Below, piece by piece: positions 7,951 through 17,184 of a stretch of 64,000 bases of DNA. Each line of letters begins with the position of its first letter. The stretch's first letter is position 1. The notes under the pieces were generated by a model. It had not been told where the DNA came from. It worked only from the letters and a program-made list of their open reading frames with translations, and made no database searches. The position numbers were made by a program, and so were the translations under genes. The DNA lies in contig DATBHW010000041.1 in the NCBI GenBank assembly GCA_036557285.1, positions 1-64,000 on the forward strand, written 5' to 3'. The DNA is from Ktedonobacterales bacterium (GTDB lineage: Bacteria; Chloroflexota; Ktedonobacteria; Ktedonobacterales; DATBGS01).

Positions 7951-9255
7951 CTAGTGGACTCCAGCAAGGCGCCGATCACCCCACTCCGGCGCGGCAAGGA
8001 GGAGCGCCGTATTCACCCCGCCAAAGCCGCTGGAGTGCGTAAGCGCGACCTGAATAGTGCTGGGGCGCGCGGTATTGGGGATATAATCGAGGTCGCAGGC
8101 CGGGTCCGGCTGTTCCTGGTTGATCGTTGGCGGCAGGATATGTTCGTGCAGCGCCAGCGCCGTGACAATGGTTTCAATGGCGCTGGCCGCCCCTTGCGTA
8201 TGGCCGATCATTGATTTGGTAGAACTAATTGGGATACGATATGCCTGCTCGCCGAAAACAGCCTTATAGGCGGCAGTCTCCGCGCTCTCGTTGGCAACAG
8301 TCGAACTCCCATGTGAATTGATATAGCCAAGCTGCTCAGGGGTGATGGCCGCTTCATCGAGAATCTGCCTCAACAGGGTCTGAAGCGGCATGCCATCTTC
8401 AGGCAAGGCGGTCATATGATAGGCGTTGCTGTTCGAGGCGAAGGTAATCAGCTCAGCATAGATACGCGCGCCACGCGCCAGCGCCAGTTCTCGTTCTTCC
8501 AGCAGCAGCACTCCAGCGCCCTCGGCCATCACGAACCCATCGCGGCCCCCGTCATAGGGGCGCGAGGCTCGCTCAGGGTCGTCGTTGCGTGTACTCATCG
8601 CCCCGATGATGCTAAACCCGTTGAAGCTCCCATAGCACAGGCCAGAATCGCTGCCACCTGCCAGCATACGGTCGGCGCGTCCCTCCTGAATCGTCCAGAA
8701 CGCCTGCCCAATGGCATCTGCGCCCGCAGAACAACCGGTCGAAAGCACCGTACACGGTCCGTACAGTTGATGATGGGCAGCAATGGCGGCAGCGGGCGCG
8801 TGGGTCAGGATCAAGGTGCGCGACATGAAGACCTCGCACACCTCATGCAGCGGCTGCGTGCCGTTATCGCTGAGCTGTCTCCAGACCCTTTCCGTCTCTT
8901 CGTTGCAAGCCATCGCCGTACCCATATACACACCCATCCGAGCGCGCTCGTCCTCAGGTAAGGAGGTGGTGAGGCCCGCATCGCATAACGCGAGATTGGC
9001 AGCGGCAATCGAAAACTGGGTATTGCGATCCAGGGAGCAACACTCTTCGGCGGTCAGGCCGAGTGGTTCAGGATCGAAGTCTTGCGCCTCGCCAGCGATC
9101 CGAACAGGCAATGCGCTGGCGTCGAACCGGGTGATCGGACCAATACCTGAGCGACCAGCAACGCAGGCTTCCCAGAAGGCAGTTTTCCCAATACCATTGG
9201 GGGCGACAACACCAAGACCGGTGATAACGACTCGTCGAACGGGGGCGGCTGTCAT
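7951..9255 (-). CDS. Beta-ketoacyl synthase (KS-alpha, FabF-like) with intact catalytic triad
   Basis: 434 residues. The nucleophile is Cys175 in VLSTGCSAGADAIG, with His315 in YINSHGSSTV and His352 in KSMIGHTQGAAS; Lys347 is also kept. The FabF/KS-alpha ends VVITGLGVVAPNG and GFGGVNTALLL are present. The enzyme should carry out decarboxylative Claisen condensation of acyl- and malonyl-thioesters. First gene of a minus-strand operon with the Cys-less partner and the flavoprotein. No acyl carrier protein or malonyltransferase gene is nearby, so those would have to be supplied elsewhere. The start follows GGGAGGAATATAG, and a divergent intergenic region separates it from the prenyltransferase gene. 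Confidence 0.92.
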   Translation of the reverse strand: MTAAPVRRVVITGLGVVAPNGIGKTAFWEACVAGRSGIGPITRFDASALPVRIAGEAQDFDPEPLGLTAEECCSLDRNTQFSIAAANLALCDAGLTTSLPEDERARMGVYMGTAMACNEETERVWRQLSDNGTQPLHEVCEVFMSRTLILTHAPAAAIAAHHQLYGPCTVLSTGCSAGADAIGQAFWTIQEGRADRMLAGGSDSGLCYGSFNGFSIIGAMSTRNDDPERASRPYDGGRDGFVMAEGAGVLLLEERELALARGARIYAELITFASNSNAYHMTALPEDGMPLQTLLRQILDEAAITPEQLGYINSHGSSTVANESAETAAYKAVFGEQAYRIPISSTKSMIGHTQGAASAIETIVTALALHEHILPPTINQEQPDPACDLDYIPNTARPSTIQVALTHSSGFGGVNTALLLAAPEWGDRRLAGVH

Positions 9256-9563
9256 CTATATTCCTCCCAAAAACCCTTCCAAAATACTTTTTTCCTCGCT
9301 CGCTACACTTTTTTTTGATTCCCACAAGGACGACACGAGGCGCAGCAAGAATGCCCGCCTTCGTCCATGCCCGTCGAATCTATCTTCTGCTTGGTTGCAG
9401 CTATTCTAGCACACACGTGGTTCCCATGCACATCCATTAGTATAGAATACAATACACTGGCTAGATACAGATCACCTCCAGGCTGGGCGTTCTCAGAAAA
9501 AGGGAGCATAGCCGCACTTCCAACGCTCCATAACCGGGTGGTAATTGACAGGAGGACACTGGA
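9256..9563. promoter_or_regulatory. Divergent intergenic region between ketosynthase and prenyltransferase operons
   Basis: 308 bases, clearly more AT-rich than the flanking genes (for example around 9435-9475). It must hold the promoters for both divergent operons. Several TATA-like hexamers are visible but none is paired with a convincing -35 at the right distance, so start sites are not assigned. Ribosome sites lie at both ends. Confidence 0.5.
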
Positions 9564-10433
9564 ATGGTCAAAAAACGCAGCTTTGGTCAGATCGCATCCG
9601 GCTTTTTTCTCCTCTCTCACCCAGGACCAGTTGCCCTTCACATCATCGCTGTTGCCGCGTTTGCAGTCTTCGCCCTATGGCCCCATCTGGTCTGGAATAT
9701 CATCCTTCTGGTGATTGCCGCGCACGCGGCCATGCAATTGTCCATTGCCATGCTCAATGACTACTGTGACCGTCGCTTAGACGCGCTCAGCAAACCAGGC
9801 AAGCCCATTGTGCGTGGATTGGTCACGCCCCGCGAGGCGCTCGTCGTAGGACTTTTCATGATCGCCCTCATGGTGGGACTCTTGCTGTTCCTCAACCCGC
9901 TGGCTTTGTTGATCTCGCTGGCTTACCTGGCGCTGGGGCAGGCATATAACCTCGGACTCAAATCAACCCCCTGGAGCGGAATTGTCCTGGCCCTGATGAT
10001 CTCCCTCATCCCTCTCTACGTCCTGGCGGGCGTCAACCGCATCCCCCCGGCAAGCTTCTGGTTAGTTCCGGCTGGTTTTCTGGTGGGTGTTGCGCTGAAT
10101 CTGGCAAACTCCCTCCCTGATGTGGAGAGCGACATAGCCGGAGGCGCAAAAACACTGGCAGTGGTGCTGGGGGTGAAAGGGTCATTCATGTGCTGCCCGT
10201 TGCTGATCCTGGCGGCTGTGGCGCTTATGGAGACTTTGACCGTATTGGGCATTGTTCCTGCCCAGCCCTGGATGATGATCGTTCTACTGGTCATCGCCCT
10301 GCTGGCTATAGGAACAATGATCCGCTTCTTCGGGCCGCAGAAGCCCATCCAGACGCGCCAAACCTACTTCTATCTGGTCGCGTCAACCTGTCTGCTCTTA
10401 GGAATAGGCTGGTTCATCGTCGTCGCAGTATAA
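9564..10433 (+). CDS. UbiA-family prenyltransferase
   Basis: 289 residues, about eight to nine hydrophobic helices. The first Asp-rich motif is LNDYCDRRLDAL (N/DxxD pattern that binds Mg-diphosphate) and the second is LPDVESDIAGGAKT. These enzymes attach isoprenyl chains to aromatic or other acceptors within the membrane (quinones, hemes, chlorophyll, archaeal lipids). It opens the plus-strand operon divergent from the ketosynthases, so the acceptor may be their product (inference). Start after CAGGAGGACACTGGA. Confidence 0.9.
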   Translation: MVKKRSFGQIASGFFLLSHPGPVALHIIAVAAFAVFALWPHLVWNIILLVIAAHAAMQLSIAMLNDYCDRRLDALSKPGKPIVRGLVTPREALVVGLFMIALMVGLLLFLNPLALLISLAYLALGQAYNLGLKSTPWSGIVLALMISLIPLYVLAGVNRIPPASFWLVPAGFLVGVALNLANSLPDVESDIAGGAKTLAVVLGVKGSFMCCPLLILAAVALMETLTVLGIVPAQPWMMIVLLVIALLAIGTMIRFFGPQKPIQTRQTYFYLVASTCLLLGIGWFIVVAV

Positions 10434-10484
10434 TCAAAGCGATTTTCAACGAAACACTTTACGAAAGAAGAAAGAAGGCGGAGC

Positions 10485-11456
10485 ATGGGGAACTGGGCCT
10501 ATACGAAAGGCTTGCACGACCTGGGCAATTCGGTTTATGCCTATCTGCAACCAGATGGCTCCTGGGGCTGGAGCAACGCCGGACTTGTCACCGATGGCGA
10601 GGCTTCGCTGCTGATTGACACCCTCTACGACCTGAAGCTCACGCAAGCGATGCTGGACACCATGCGCCAGGCGGTCCCGGCGGCGGCCTCGCTTGACATG
10701 GTGGTGAACACCCATGCCAACGGCGATCATTGCTATGGCAATCAACTGGTCGGCAGCGCGCAGATTATCGCCTCAGCGCGCGCCGCGAAAGAGATGCTCG
10801 ATGTCCCCCCCGAGCAGTTTGCCATGCTGCTGAAGATGGCCCCGCAGCTTGGGCAGCTTGGCGAGTTCCTCACCCACAGCTTTGGCGCGTTCGATTTCGA
10901 GGGCATCACCCTGACACCGCCGACCACCACCTTTGAGGGCAGCCTGAACCTGAAGGTCGGCGACAAAGAAGTGCGCCTGATGGAAGTCGGCCCGGCCCAC
11001 ACGCGCGGCGACACGATGGCCTACATCCCCACTGACCGGACGATCTTCACCGGCGACATTTTATTTATCGGCGGGCATCCGATCATGTGGGCCGGACCCA
11101 TCAGCAACTGGATCAACGCCTGCGACCTGATCCTTTCGCTGGACGTGGAAACCATCGTGCCTGGTCACGGACCGATCACCGATAAACAGGGAGTCACTGA
11201 AGTAAAGGGCTATCTCGAATACGTCTTTGGCGAAGCACGCGCGCGCTATGAAGCGGGGATGCCTGCCTTCGAGGCCGCCAGAGCTATTTCCCTGGATCGG
11301 TATGCGTCCTGGTCGGATGGCGAGCGCATCGCTGTCACCGTTGCTTCGATCTACCGCGAACTCAGCGGCGACCAGACGCCCCCGGATATGCCAATGTTGT
11401 TAGGGCAAATGGCGGCGCTGGCGCTGGGAAGAGGCGCGGGCGAGCCTGATCGATAA
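10485..11456 (+). CDS. Metallo-beta-lactamase-fold hydrolase/cyclase
   Basis: 323 residues. Metal-ligand motifs: NTHANGDHCYG at 75-85 (HxHxDH with the second His replaced by Asn79), then PAHTRGD, FTGDILF and VPGHGPIT. MBL-fold proteins act as hydrolases, glyoxalases, or thioesterases and cyclases that release aromatic polyketides; the neighbours favour a role on the polyketide product. About 50 bases separate it from the prenyltransferase, and the methyltransferase follows after 13 bases, so the three genes are probably one transcript. The Asn in the first motif may alter metal binding. Confidence 0.87.
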   Translation: MGNWAYTKGLHDLGNSVYAYLQPDGSWGWSNAGLVTDGEASLLIDTLYDLKLTQAMLDTMRQAVPAAASLDMVVNTHANGDHCYGNQLVGSAQIIASARAAKEMLDVPPEQFAMLLKMAPQLGQLGEFLTHSFGAFDFEGITLTPPTTTFEGSLNLKVGDKEVRLMEVGPAHTRGDTMAYIPTDRTIFTGDILFIGGHPIMWAGPISNWINACDLILSLDVETIVPGHGPITDKQGVTEVKGYLEYVFGEARARYEAGMPAFEAARAISLDRYASWSDGERIAVTVASIYRELSGDQTPPDMPMLLGQMAALALGRGAGEPDR

Positions 11457-11469
11457 GGGGATAAGCCGT

Positions 11470-12207
11470 ATGAACCTGCGCGAACGCGACAGCAGCGCCG
11501 AAGAACTGCTCGATGCCCCCGGAGTTGATGATCGGCTGCTGGAGCAGAGCCTGCGCGACCTCAGCCGTATCGGCTCCCTGCTCGGCTGGACACACCTGGC
11601 GGTACAAGATGTCGCCCATATTGTAGCGCAGCGCCAGTTGCGCGCCTTTTCGGTGCTGGACGTTGGGACCGGCGCGGCCAATGTCCCTATCGCGCTCGCG
11701 CGCTGGGCGCGCCGCCAGGGGCGAGAGGCGCAGATTACCGCCAGCGATCTCAGCGAGCAGGTGCTGGCAGTGGCGCGCGCCAACTGCGCCAGCTTTCCCG
11801 AAATACACATAGAGCAGCAAAACGCCCTGGCGCTTACCTATGCCGATCAGTCGTTCGATCTGGTTCTGTGCCAGGGGGCGCTGCACCATTTTTCTCCCGA
11901 CGAGGCCGTCGCAGTGCTGAGGGAACTGGCGCGTGTCGCCCGGCGCGCGATCATCGTGACCGATCTCCAGCGGAACCGCCCACTCTACGTGGGGGGCTGG
12001 CTGCTGATGCACACGCTGATACGCAATCGCGTTACCCGCCACGACGGCCTCGCCTCTATTCGGCGCGCCTATACCCCCGCCGAAGTGCGGGCGCTGGCCG
12101 AGCAAGCCGACCTGCGCTCTGCAACCATCCATACCGCGCTTCGTCTCCGTCAGGCGCTCATCTGGCAGCGCAGCCCGCTCAACTCAACGGATCACAAAGT
12201 TTGCTGA
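11470..12207 (+). CDS. Class I SAM-dependent methyltransferase
   Basis: 245 residues. Motif I VLDVGTGAANVPIALA is at about 62-77, followed by ITASDLSEQVLAVARANC (acidic ribose-binding residue) and FDLVLCQGALHHF, the usual motif IV with HHF. The N-terminus (DD.LLEQSLRDLSRIGSLLG) matches the methyltransferases found with reductase and polyketide genes in many bacteria. Ribosome site AAGGGGAT. Probably O- or C-methylates the pathway product. The last 24 bases overlap the convergent lipoprotein gene. Confidence 0.9.
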   Translation: MNLRERDSSAEELLDAPGVDDRLLEQSLRDLSRIGSLLGWTHLAVQDVAHIVAQRQLRAFSVLDVGTGAANVPIALARWARRQGREAQITASDLSEQVLAVARANCASFPEIHIEQQNALALTYADQSFDLVLCQGALHHFSPDEAVAVLRELARVARRAIIVTDLQRNRPLYVGGWLLMHTLIRNRVTRHDGLASIRRAYTPAEVRALAEQADLRSATIHTALRLRQALIWQRSPLNSTDHKVC

Positions 12208-12726
12208 GTACACCAGCCCCTGTGAAGCAGGCGCTTCATCGCTTCCCGCCTGATACATGAAAGCAACGCGATAGGTTCCAGCAGGCCAGGGGCCAGTGGC
12301 GTTCAGACCCTTGCCAGCAGCCAGCGCCTGAAGCGTCGAGGAGCCGGGAGCGAGTGCGACAAAGCGGGTCGCGGTTTCGAGCTTACAAAATCCCTCAGAG
12401 TGCCACGTTCCGCTCTCCAGACGTTGCAGTTGCACCAGCGTGCAGCTTGTCCGATGGTCGGCGGCAAAGATTTCGGTCTTCAACCCATTCTTAATGGTAA
12501 CTTCAATGGTTTCGCCTGGCCCATACGACGACTTGTTGAGGACGAGCGTAACTGCGCCGGGCGCTGGCTTGCCTTCTGGCGTGGCAGTTGCAGTAGCCGT
12601 CCCCGTTTGCTCGCTGGTTGTCACGCCCGTATTTCCTGCTCCCGTCTGAGCAGGGGCGCGGCAGGCAGCCAGCGCGAACAGCGCCAGCGCCAGCAGAGCG
12701 AGAAACCTGAATCCTTTTAGGCGCAT
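12184..12726 (-). CDS. Putative lipoprotein with an immunoglobulin-like domain
   Basis: 180 residues from ATG at 12726, chosen because the strong AAAGGAGG lies 7-8 bases upstream; a GTG three codons earlier is too close to it. Signal peptide RFLALLALALFALAAC ends in a lipobox Cys. A Thr/Gly-rich spacer follows, then a beta-rich domain (TLVLNKSSYGPGETIEVTIKNG and TWPAGTYRVAF-like strands), like bacterial domains that decorate surface proteins or inhibit proteinases. Two Cys in the domain may form a disulfide. Exact role unknown. Overlaps the methyltransferase 3' end on the opposite strand. Confidence 0.82.
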   Translation of the reverse strand: MRLKGFRFLALLALALFALAACRAPAQTGAGNTGVTTSEQTGTATATATPEGKPAPGAVTLVLNKSSYGPGETIEVTIKNGLKTEIFAADHRTSCTLVQLQRLESGTWHSEGFCKLETATRFVALAPGSSTLQALAAGKGLNATGPWPAGTYRVAFMYQAGSDEAPASQGLVYSANFVIR

Positions 12727-12864
12727 AGATACCACCTCCTTTAGAAAGAAGGACGCTCAAACTGGTTCCTGAGTTCCCAGGTCCAGAACGGACATGATAT
12801 GCTACGGGCAGATGAACAGATACAGCATGCTCACCGAGCACCACCCTCTCTGAAAGGAAACGCG

Positions 12865-13275
12865 ATGGCTGAATGGAAACTGACACTCTCGATCTTGCCA
12901 GAAACCTTTGCCGTGTGTCGGCTGGAGCAGCAGGCTGGTATTCCGACCTGGGCCACGAAGGGCAGCTTCTACTCCATCACGCGCACGCCGGAGGAGGTCT
13001 CCATCGTGTGTCCCCAGGACGACGTGCCTGATGATGTCCTGGCTGAGAAAGCGTGGCACTGCCTCAAGATAGAAGGACCGATGAACTTCAGCTTTACCGG
13101 CGTGCTGGCCTCGCTCGCCAGACCGCTTGCCGACGCAGGCGTCAGCATCTTTGCCCTGGCAACCTACAACACCGATTACCTGCTGATAAAAGAGCAGGAT
13201 ATGACGAGAGCCGCGCTGGCGCTGACCGAAGAGGGCCACCAGATTCTCCCCGACGGCGCAATCGAGAACAACTGA
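12865..13275 (+). CDS. ACT-domain protein
   Basis: 136 residues starting at MAEWKLTLSILPE, where GAAAGGAAACGCG precedes ATG; 22 upstream in-frame residues are not convincing. The C-terminal half has an ACT-like pattern: FSFTGVLASLARPLADAGVSIFALATYNTDYLLI, an arrangement found in small paired-ACT proteins that bind amino acids. No catalytic domain is attached, so it may be a stand-alone sensor. Divergent from the lipoprotein and followed by a short hairpin region. Confidence 0.82.
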   Translation: MAEWKLTLSILPETFAVCRLEQQAGIPTWATKGSFYSITRTPEEVSIVCPQDDVPDDVLAEKAWHCLKIEGPMNFSFTGVLASLARPLADAGVSIFALATYNTDYLLIKEQDMTRAALALTEEGHQILPDGAIENN

Positions 13276-13282
13276 TGCACCG

Positions 13283-13309
13283 CAAGACATTCTGAGCTAT
13301 AATGTCTTG
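13283..13309. terminator. Hairpin downstream of ACT gene
   Basis: CAAGACATT (13283-13291) pairs perfectly with AATGTCTTG (13301-13309). There is no T-run. The loop side also contains TATAAT (13298-13303), so this may equally belong to the promoter of the next gene. Confidence 0.35.
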
Positions 13310-13442
13310 TAAGGGGTGATAGAGTTGAACATCTATCCCACTCAGCGGAACAGCGCAGGGCTGTGGAGGTGACGCCAGGGAAGCGCAGCGACGCACGACG
13401 CCAGTTGACAGTGATTAGTCGCCGAGAGGAGGGCGCAGGTTC

Positions 13443-14150
13443 ATGGATCCGCTCTTCTGGATACTGGCGGGCGTGGTGGTCGGCTGTGTGATCGGCATTA
13501 TCATCATCTGGCGTCTTGAGGGGCAGGCCGAACGCCGGGCCGCCGACACCCAACGGGTAGAGGCCCAGGTCTCCGCCCGACTGAAAATCTTCGATCCCCG
13601 CGCCGTCGTGGAAGAAATAGATACGCGGCCTATTCCGGCGGCCCCAACGCCCGCCAGCCCGACGAATGGGGCGCAGCCGCTCAGCGGCCAGCAGACCAAC
13701 CATACCGCCACAGCTAACGGGGCCGCCGAACGGCCCATCCCGCCGGAAGTCCTGCAAACCACGCCGGAGCGCGCTTTGCAGCGCGCCGCCCAACTGGGGC
13801 GCGAACGACGCTATCTGGAACAAGCGATTGAGGACCAGCAAGCCAGGCTGGCAGAGCTTCTTCACAGCGATCCGCCCGACGCCTCAGAGGCAGCCGCAGC
13901 CATCAGCCAGTTGCAAACCGAACTGGCGCAGCAGCGCGAACACCTTCAGGAGACGATCTTTCTGGAGGAACGCTATCGGCAGGTGGCTGTCCCCACCCTT
14001 GAACAACTGGCGCAGCACTACAAAAATACTGCGTCTGCCCATACACCCAGGGCTTTTGGCGTTCGCCGCCACTCGCTGGCGCGCGTCAAACCGCCAGACC
14101 AGAATCCGCCCGCGCCCCCCGCGCAGGCGACAACGGACTCGCCTTCGTGA
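13443..14150 (+). CDS. Membrane-anchored coiled-coil protein of unknown function
   Basis: 235 residues. One N-terminal helix (FWILAGVVVGCVIGIIIIW, residues 5-23) is followed by a charged cytoplasmic-type stretch, a Pro/Ala/Thr-rich linker (about 65-105) and a coiled coil at roughly 110-190 rich in Gln, Glu and Leu (RAAQLGRERRYLEQAIEDQ...). The tail is Pro-rich. The architecture resembles DUF-type envelope scaffolds but no family is recognised. Its stop overlaps the GTG start of the next MFS gene by four bases, so they are translationally coupled. Confidence 0.75.
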   Translation: MDPLFWILAGVVVGCVIGIIIIWRLEGQAERRAADTQRVEAQVSARLKIFDPRAVVEEIDTRPIPAAPTPASPTNGAQPLSGQQTNHTATANGAAERPIPPEVLQTTPERALQRAAQLGRERRYLEQAIEDQQARLAELLHSDPPDASEAAAAISQLQTELAQQREHLQETIFLEERYRQVAVPTLEQLAQHYKNTASAHTPRAFGVRRHSLARVKPPDQNPPAPPAQATTDSPS

Positions 14151-15562
14151 ACACACCAGAATACTCGCAAGAACAAAAAACGCTCTTGCCCCCGCCGCAC
14201 TCAACTTTACACAGCATGGCGCGGGGTTTCACCGCTCTGCGCCACCGCAACTTTCGCCTCTTCTGGTGCGGCCAGTTAGTCTCGTTGATCGGCACCTGGA
14301 TGCAGGGGCTGGGGCAGCAATGGCTGGTCTACGTGCTGACCGGCTCAGCCTTCAATCTGGGCATCGTCAGCGCCTTTCAGTTCCTGCCAGTGCTCTTTTT
14401 CTCGCTGCCCGGTGGTGTTGTCGCTGATCGCCTGCCCAAACGCACCTTGATTATCTGCACGCAGACGGCTTCGATGCTGCTGGCGCTTACGCTGGGTTTG
14501 CTCACCTGGACGGGCGTCGTGCAAATCTGGCACGTCTATCTGCTGGCCTTCTTGCTCGGAATCGTCAACGCCTTCGACATGCCCACGCGCCAGGCGTTTA
14601 TCGTCGAGATGGTTGGGCAGGAAGACTTGATGAACGCCATCGCCCTCAACTCATCAATTTTCAACGGCTCGCGGGTGCTGGGTCCGGCAGCGGGAGCCTT
14701 CATTATCAGCGTGGTCGGCATTGCTGGCTGTTTCTTTCTGAACGCGCTCAGCTTCGTGGCCGTCATTATCGGCCTCTTCCTCATCCGCCTGCCAGCGCGA
14801 GAGAAGCCAGCAGCGGCGCGGCGCAATCCTTTCAGCCAGATTGGCGAAGGGCTGCGCTATATCCACGATGACCGGCGCGTCCTGCTCGTCTTTCTGCTGG
14901 TTTCGTTTATCGGCGTCTTCGCCATCCCCAACTACACGACGCTGATGCCGGTGATTGCCGATCAGGTCTTGCACGTCGGCGTGGCCGGACTGGGAACACT
15001 GACCGCTTTTCTTGGCCTTGGCGCGGTGATCGCTTCCGTCAGCCTGGCCTATACCAACACGCCAGAGCAGCGGCGCTTTTTCATGATGTTTGGCGCGGCC
15101 AGCGCGGCCACGCTGCTGATCGTTTTCTCGTTCTCGCACAGCTTCGCGCTCTCGCTGGCAATGCTGGCGGGCGTCGGCTTTTGCGTCGTCGCCAACAACG
15201 CCACCGGCAACACCATCATCCAATCTTACGTACCCAATCACCTGCGCGGGCGCGTGATGAGCGTCTGGTCGCTGGTGCTGGTGGGGCTGGCGCCCATTGG
15301 CAGCTTCTTCGCTGGCTCGCTGGCCGACCATACCGGCGCGCTGCTCACGGTGCGCGTGGGCGCGTTCGTCTGCCTGGCTGCCGCCGTCGTGATCGTCCCG
15401 CAGTTGCTCGGCTGGCGCTGGTCGCGGCGCACAGACGATCCGCAGCGGCGCGATCCCAACAAAGCGCCTGCGATACACGCGCAGACGCTCGCCAGGGACT
15501 TCACGCCGCATCCGAGCGATATTCATCTGATCGAACATGAAGGGGCGCAGCATGGGGACTGA
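14147..15562 (+). CDS. MFS transporter, 12-helix drug/siderophore exporter type
   Basis: 471 residues starting at GTG in a GTGA overlap with the previous stop. The N-terminal segment FRLFWCGQLVSLIGTWMQGLGQQWLVY is characteristic of the EntS/MFS_3-like exporters. A conserved loop GVVADRLPKRTLI follows (motif A-like). Twelve hydrophobic helices extend to about residue 425, then a polar tail. Likely a proton-driven efflux pump; its place after the biosynthetic genes makes product export plausible but unproven. Confidence 0.9.
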   Translation: MNTPEYSQEQKTLLPPPHSTLHSMARGFTALRHRNFRLFWCGQLVSLIGTWMQGLGQQWLVYVLTGSAFNLGIVSAFQFLPVLFFSLPGGVVADRLPKRTLIICTQTASMLLALTLGLLTWTGVVQIWHVYLLAFLLGIVNAFDMPTRQAFIVEMVGQEDLMNAIALNSSIFNGSRVLGPAAGAFIISVVGIAGCFFLNALSFVAVIIGLFLIRLPAREKPAAARRNPFSQIGEGLRYIHDDRRVLLVFLLVSFIGVFAIPNYTTLMPVIADQVLHVGVAGLGTLTAFLGLGAVIASVSLAYTNTPEQRRFFMMFGAASAATLLIVFSFSHSFALSLAMLAGVGFCVVANNATGNTIIQSYVPNHLRGRVMSVWSLVLVGLAPIGSFFAGSLADHTGALLTVRVGAFVCLAAAVVIVPQLLGWRWSRRTDDPQRRDPNKAPAIHAQTLARDFTPHPSDIHLIEHEGAQHGD

Positions 15563-15595
15563 CGCAGCGACTCGCAGCGTGGAGAGGAACGAGCG

Positions 15596-17173
15596 ATGAC
15601 GAAGCATGATCGGCGGATTGTCACCATTGCGGTGATGCTGGGTACGGCGCTTTCGGCGCTGGATGTCACGGTGGTGAGCGCGGCGATGCCCACCATTGTT
15701 GGGCATCTAGGCGGGCTGAGCCTGTACTCCTGGGTCTTTTCGGGATACCTCCTGGCAAGCACCATCACCATCCCCATCTATGGCAAGCTCGCCGACCTCT
15801 ACGGGCGCAAGCGCATCTTCACCATCTCAGCGATCCTCTTTCTCATCGGCTCAGGGCTGTGTGGCGCAGCCACGAGCATGCCGCAGTTGATTCTCTATCG
15901 CGTTGTGCAGGGATTAGGCGCGGGCGGCGTGCAGCCGATGACCTTCACCATCGTTGGCGACATTTACAGCGTCGAAGAGCGCGGCAAGGTGCAGGGGTTG
16001 TTCAGCGGCGTCTGGGGCATCAGCAGCGTGATCGGCCCGCTCGTTGGCGGCCTCATCACTCAGTATATCTCCTGGCGCGGCATCTTCTACATGAACCTGC
16101 CCTTTGGCCTGCTCTCCATCGTCCTGCTCTGGGTCTACCTTCACGAGCAGTTGGAGGTTCGTCGCCCGCGTATTGATTACCTGGGCGCGGCCTCGCTGGC
16201 TGTTGGCGTCACGGCTTTGCTGCTGGGGATTCTGGAGGGCGGCGTAGATTTCCCCTGGGATTCCGCGCCCATCCTGGGGCTGCTGGCGCTGGCGGCGGTC
16301 TGCCTGGCATTCTTTGTCTGGCAAGAGTTTCGCTCCCCGGAGCCGGTTCTGCCGCCCCGGCTCTTTAAGCAGCGCATCATCGCGGTTTCAACGCTGGGCG
16401 CGCTGCTGCTAGGTACGCTGATCGTCGTCCTGCCCTCGTATCTGCCGCTCTATGTGCAGGGCGTGGAGGGCGGCACAGCCCTGATCGCGGGGATTGCTCT
16501 CGCGCCGCTTTCGATCTTCTGGCCGGCGGGCAGCTATCTCTGCGGCGTCCTCGTCTTGCGCGTGGGCTATCGTGTCAGCGGCCTGGTTGGCGTCGCGCTT
16601 TCCAGCACAGGGCTGGCGCTGATCGTGCCGCTGGGCTGGCTGAGCCTGAACCGGCCCGCTGCCGCCGCGCTGATTCTCGTTGGCATGGGGCTGACCGGCT
16701 TTGGCCTGGGCATCATCTCCCTGACGTATCTCATCGCGGTACAAAATACCGTCCCCTGGAACGAACGCGGCGTTGCCACCGCTTCCAACCAGTTCTCGCG
16801 CACCATTGGCGGGGCCATCGGTGTTTCGGTGATGGGCGCTGTGTTGAACATGCAGTTGATGGCAAGGCTGGCCGCCGCTGGCATTCACCTGGGGACCATC
16901 CCCGATCCGACACAGCCGGGCCAATTCCTGACGCTCAACGCGCTGCTGCGCCCGGAGACGCGCGCCGCGCTGCCCGCTCATCTGCTCGGCCAGCTTGTTA
17001 GCCCGCTGGGCGCGTCGCTGCATATCCTCTTTCTCATGATGTTTGCGCTGGCCGGACTGGGCGTCATTTCCGCCTGGCTTTTGCCCAGCGGCGCGGTCAG
17101 CAGCAGCCCTGACAGCGCATCTGAGCAAGCAGTACTGCCGGGCAAAGCGGCGGGGGCCATGTCGGCGGATTGA
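15596..17173 (+). CDS. MFS transporter, DHA2 family (14-helix EmrB/QacA type)
   Basis: 525 residues with about 14 hydrophobic helices. Marks: LDVTVVSAAMPTIVGHLGG at residues 22-40 (DHA2 motif), GKLADLYGRKRIF (motif A), and YRVVQGLGAGGVQPM (motif C region). Members export drugs, dyes and metabolites by proton antiport. Thirty-three bases separate it from the preceding exporter, and they are likely co-transcribed. Start follows GGAGAGGAACGAGCG. Confidence 0.92.
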   Translation: MTKHDRRIVTIAVMLGTALSALDVTVVSAAMPTIVGHLGGLSLYSWVFSGYLLASTITIPIYGKLADLYGRKRIFTISAILFLIGSGLCGAATSMPQLILYRVVQGLGAGGVQPMTFTIVGDIYSVEERGKVQGLFSGVWGISSVIGPLVGGLITQYISWRGIFYMNLPFGLLSIVLLWVYLHEQLEVRRPRIDYLGAASLAVGVTALLLGILEGGVDFPWDSAPILGLLALAAVCLAFFVWQEFRSPEPVLPPRLFKQRIIAVSTLGALLLGTLIVVLPSYLPLYVQGVEGGTALIAGIALAPLSIFWPAGSYLCGVLVLRVGYRVSGLVGVALSSTGLALIVPLGWLSLNRPAAAALILVGMGLTGFGLGIISLTYLIAVQNTVPWNERGVATASNQFSRTIGGAIGVSVMGAVLNMQLMARLAAAGIHLGTIPDPTQPGQFLTLNALLRPETRAALPAHLLGQLVSPLGASLHILFLMMFALAGLGVISAWLLPSGAVSSSPDSASEQAVLPGKAAGAMSAD

Positions 17174-17184
17174 TCGGCAATAGA

